Assembly: GCA_937770485.1 (NCBI GenBank) | Contig: CALJHX010000008.1 | Span: 1-64,000 of the forward strand | Direction: 5' to 3' | DNA: 64,000 nucleotides | DNA from: an uncultured Verrucomicrobiae bacterium | GTDB lineage: Bacteria; Verrucomicrobiota; Verrucomicrobiia; Limisphaerales; UBA1096 | Shown: one piece after another, positions 57,462 through 64,000 of the stretch | Layout: every line of letters starts with the position of its first letter | Position numbering within the stretch: the stretch's first letter is position 1 | Position numbers and translations under genes: made by a program | The notes under the pieces: generated by a model | Database searches by the model: none | What the model was told of the DNA's origin: nothing | What the model saw: the letters and a program-made list of their open reading frames with translations, nothing else

Positions 57462-59271
57462 CTACAAGGGCCAGAACTGGACGATGAGTGGTGTGCCGAG
57501 GATGGCTATGACGATTTCCAGCGGCAGGCCAACCCGCCAGTAGTCGCCGAAACGGTAACCACCCGGCCCCAATATCATGGCGTTGCACTGGTGCCCGATG
57601 GGGGTCAGAAAGGCGCACGACGCCCCCACCGCCACCGCCATCAAAAACGGGTCGGGCTGCAGGCCAAGCGTGCCGGAGATGCCGACCGCGATCGGGGCCA
57701 TGATGAACGCCGTGGCGGCGTTGTTGATGATGTCCGAGAGGCACATGGTCACGATCATGACCAGGGTGATCATCGACCACGGCGGCAGGGCGCCGGTCAG
57801 GCCCTTGATGGACTCGGCGATCAGCCCGGTGCAGTCCGTCGATTGAAACGCCTGGCTAACCGGAATCATCGCGCCGAGGAGGACGATGATTGGCCATTCC
57901 ACCTCTCGATAAATATCCCGGAGCGGCAAAATCCCGCAAAGAATGTAGGCCAGCACAGCACCCAAAAAGGCGATGGTCATCGGGAAGCCGGTCATGCTCA
58001 ACCCGATGGCTCCCGCAAATATCGCCACTGACAAACCAATCCGTGAGAACGTACCCACCTTTAGCTCCCGCTCGGCCAAGGGCAGCAGACTGAGATCGGT
58101 GATGGTGTCGTCCATCTCCGGGGTTTTGCCGTGCAGCAGCAAAACGTCGCCGACGCGAAAAACCACCTCCTTGAGTTGCTTGCGGATGGGCTTGTTTTGA
58201 CGCGCCACAGCCATGAGCGTCATCGTGTTGCCGCTGTGACGCCGGAGGTACGTCCGGGTGCGCCCCAGCAGCGGCGAGCCGGCGGTAACGATGGCCTCGG
58301 TGAAGCCGGTGTTCTCCCCCTTCAGGCTGTCGATGCGATGCCGCATCTCGGTGGACAGATGCAGGCCGTGTTCCTCGATCAACGCCTGCAACTCCACCGG
58401 GTCGGCCTTGACCACGTACCGGCAGCCCTCCTGTATGATGCCGTCCGGGTTAGGTGGCAGAACCTTGTCGTCCTTTCGGATGAAGCCGAAGAGGGTCATT
58501 TTTTCGCCGACAAGCTTCCTCCACTTCGGTCACCGTTTTGCCGATCCATTTGCAACCGTCCGGGGTGCTGATCTCGGTGATGTAATCGTCGATTTGGAAC
58601 AGCGATTCCATGCCCGGTTTCTTGTGCGACTTGGCGGGGATCAGCCGCCAACCGACGAGCACGATAAACAGCAGACCGGCAATCGCCACCAAGCCGCCGA
58701 CCGGCGAAAAGTCAAACAAGCCGAACGCCGGTTCGCCGGTGAGCTCCGCACGCAGGCTGGCGATGATGATGTTCGGCGGTGTGCCGATCATCGTCATCAT
58801 GCCGCCGAGGATGCTGGCAAACGCCATCGGCAACAGAAGGATGGTGGGCGAGCGCTGGCGGTCGACCGCCGTCTTCAGCGCGACCGGCAGCATGAGCGCG
58901 AGCGCGCCGACGTTGTTCATGAAGGCGGACAAAACCATGACCACCAGCGAGAGGCTCAAGATGTGCGGGATCTGGTTTTTCGTGAACGGCATCACGCTGC
59001 GCGAGATTTGGTCCACCACGCCGGAGTTGCGCAGCGCCCGGCTGATGATCAGCACCGCCGCCACGGTCACCACCGCCGGATGCCCGAACCCCTCCAGCAC
59101 CCGCTTGGGCTCCTCGACCAGTTTGGACGTTTCACCCCCGAGGATCGCGTCCAGCGCCACCAACGCCACCAGCGCGATGACTGCCACGATGTCGTAGCGC
59201 CACTTGTTCCACGCGAACAGGGCGAACATCACGAGAATCAGTCCAATAACGGCAATCTGGTCGGGTGTCAT
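57462..59271 (-). CDS. SLC13-type (DASS/CitT-like) transporter with TrkA-C domains, apparent frameshift at an A-run
   Basis: Two overlapping frames join into a ~600-residue ion-transporter-superfamily permease. The first (59271-58450) gives six or so helices with SAFMNNVGALALMLPVAL and GGMMTMIGTPPNIIIAS, the conserved inverted-repeat loop, then a soluble RCK-C/TrkA-C region. At a run of six A (minus strand) near 58499-58504 the frame changes; removing one A joins CRRK to MTLFGFIRKDD. The second part finishes a second TrkA-C domain (GCRYVVKADPVEL, FRVGDVLLLHG) and the last helices (LSDIINNAATAFIMAPIAV, TPIGHQCNAMILGPGGY). Substrates of this group include sulfate and carboxylates; not resolvable here. 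Confidence 0.85.
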
Positions 59272-59350
59272 GAATTAAATTAGTTCAGCGTCCGCAAAAC
59301 AATAACAAGCCGGCCAAGCGCATCAAACGCAATTCCTCCCCGCTAGCCGC

Positions 59351-59358
59351 TTGGCCAA
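59351..59358. repeat. Extended palindrome CGCTTGGCCAAGCG in the rodZ leader
   Basis: Intergenic 14-base perfect form (59348-59361) of the window-wide palindrome, 65 bases before the RodZ-like gene. A degenerate half, GGCCAAGCGC, also occurs at about 59312. Confidence 0.85.
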
Positions 59359-59423
59359 GCGCGGGCAAAAACCGCTTATTCGGGATTGTGTATGGAGGCT
59401 TTTCCCGCTAGAAAACGGGCAGG

Positions 59424-59971
59424 ATGCCATCCGTTGGAGACCAATTGAGGACCGCCCGCGAGGAGCAGGGCAAGTCGCTCGAGGACATTGGCGGCGAGCT
59501 TAAAATCCGCACCAACCACGTGCTGGCCCTCGAGGAGGGGGATTTCGACAAGTTCGACGCCCCGGTGTTCGTGCGCGGGTTCGTCCGTTCCTACTGCCGG
59601 GTTCTCAAGATCGACTCGGCCCCGGTGGTCGTCCAGCTCAACCACGAGCTTGGCGGCACGGATGCGCTGGCCAGCGACCCCGCGCTGTCTCCGGGCAAAA
59701 AAGGATTCGTATATCAACTCACGCTTTTCCTGACGCGCGTCAACTGGAGCATCTGGCTGCCTGTGATCGTGCTGATCCTGATCGCCGCGACGGTCTTGCT
59801 GGTGGTCGATGCCAAAAATGACCAGCGCGAGGCACTCAGAAGCGGCGACTGGGTCAACGACCTGCCGGCAGCCGAGTACAAGCCATCGCGCGGGATACTC
59901 GAGTTGGAAATAAATGACCTGCCACCCGCGCCGGTCAAGCCGTCCGCCACCAACTCCCCGAGCGTTAAACC

Positions 59972-59975
<4 letters not shown>
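59424..59975 (+). CDS. RodZ-like helix-turn-helix membrane protein
   Basis: The 183-residue protein has a Cro/C1-type HTH at its N-terminus (VGDQLRTAREEQGKSLEDIG, then FVRGFVRSYCRVLKID, the usual RodZ signature), one membrane helix (WLPVIVLILIAATVLLVV, about 112-130) and a short periplasmic tail. RodZ links MreB to the elongation machinery, but HTH-25-TM proteins also serve as regulators. The periplasmic part is shorter than in E. coli RodZ. Its stop overlaps the start of the next gene (GTGA). Confidence 0.8.
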
Positions 59976-63538
<3,563 letters not shown>

Positions 63539-63547
63539 CGGCCGCGC

Positions 63548-64000
63548 TCAGGCGAGCCAGGAACGTTCGATTTCTTTTACGGCCTCCGGCCAGTTGGGGT
63601 GGTTGAACTCAAAGCCAGACTCGAGCAGTCTGCCCGGCACCACTCGGCGGCTTTTCAGCAGCAACTCCGTCTCGGTCCGCATGAAGAATGCGCCGATCTC
63701 GAGCATCCACGCTGAGGCTGGCAGGCCGTACTTCACGCCGCACGCCTCGCGCAACGCCCGCATGAACTCGCGGTTTGGCATCGGGTTGGGCGAGCACATG
63801 TTGATCGGCCCGCTGAGTTCCTCGCGGTCGAGGCACCAGTCGAGCATCCGTAAAAGATCCTCCACGTGCAGCCAACTGACGTACTGCGTGCCCGGCCCCT
63901 GTGTGCCGGCAAGCCCGAACCGGGTGATGTTGCGAAACGCCTCGAACACCCCGCCCGCGCCAGTGCCGAACACCATTGACAGGCGCATCGCAATGCGGCG
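63548..64000 (-). CDS. TIGR01777-type SDR epimerase, C-terminal part (gene enters from right edge)
   Basis: The frame is open to the window edge; about 150 residues are visible. They match the end of the extended-SDR TIGR01777 family (YfcH/SDR39U1-like): VFGTGAGGVFEAF, GTQYVSWLHVEDLLRMLDW, GPINMCSPNPMPNREFMRAL, and the C-terminal VVPGRLLESGFEF near the end. These are NAD(P)-binding epimerase-like proteins with poorly known substrates. The catalytic YxxxK and Rossmann glycines lie outside the window. Confidence 0.85.
   Translation of the reverse strand, partial: RRIAMRLSMVFGTGAGGVFEAFRNITRFGLAGTQGPGTQYVSWLHVEDLLRMLDWCLDREELSGPINMCSPNPMPNREFMRALREACGVKYGLPASAWMLEIGAFFMRTETELLLKSRRVVPGRLLESGFEFNHPNWPEAVKEIERSWLA

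Overview
Overall character. This 64 kb window looks like a chromosomal segment of a GC-rich, Gram-negative bacterium of the Verrucomicrobiota/Planctomycetota type, most likely Verrucomicrobiota. That is inference from gene content: four one-gene pseudopilins with the [18 protein letters not shown] leader, FG-GAP/ASPIC-UnbV secreted proteins, two PQQ-type beta-propeller proteins, a cytochrome-DUF1549-DUF1553 protein, a ThuA-like protein, and many LamG/Ig-like secreted mosaics. Housekeeping genes are scattered among these (metYX, proB, mazG, sdhCAB, glyS, hemW, the end of a dnaB). I saw no rRNA, tRNA, CRISPR array or transposase.

Layout. 1-3.4 kb: 3' end of a DnaB-type helicase, then an AT-rich metY-metX operon (minus strand) with a good sigma70-type promoter and flanked by two diverged direct repeats. 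3.4-5.8 kb: a translationally coupled pair of exported proteins of unknown role. 5.9-11.4 kb: a membrane Mpo1/DUF962-penicillin-acylase fusion, a serine hydrolase and a Tat-exported unknown. 11.5-19.4 kb: three pseudopilins, a heme/FG-GAP protein and a badly broken LamG/Ig-like gene. 19.5-26.8 kb: FG-GAP/UnbV protein, clostripain-type protease and a basic EF-hand protein, separated by clear hairpin terminators. 27.1-33.9 kb: a minus-strand run of PQQ-propeller, nucleotide-transporter/HEAT protein, cNMP-binding protein and secretin with an unusual C-terminal extension. 34-36 kb: proB-mazG. 35.9-38.2 kb: a serine hydrolase-NamZ fusion lipoprotein. 38.3-42.2 kb: sdhCAB. 42.2-51.9 kb: glyS, a second UnbV protein, hemW, an M29-like aminopeptidase, a ThuA-like protein, an ovothiol-type methyltransferase and a second PQQ propeller. 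52-57.4 kb: a giant modular secreted protein and a pseudopilin. 57.5-64 kb: an SLC13 transporter, RodZ-like protein, cytochrome-DUF1549-DUF1553 protein and the start-truncated end of a TIGR01777 epimerase.

Two window-wide signals matter most. First, the palindrome TTGGCCAA, often extended to CGCTTGGCCAAGCG, recurs about 36 times by my manual count in genes of every frame and in spacers, where about one copy would be expected from base composition; it resembles the cyanobacterial HIP1 phenomenon or an uptake sequence. Second, at least six genes carry apparent single-base frameshifts, several in homopolymer runs, so sequence error or decay must be considered before calling them pseudogenes.
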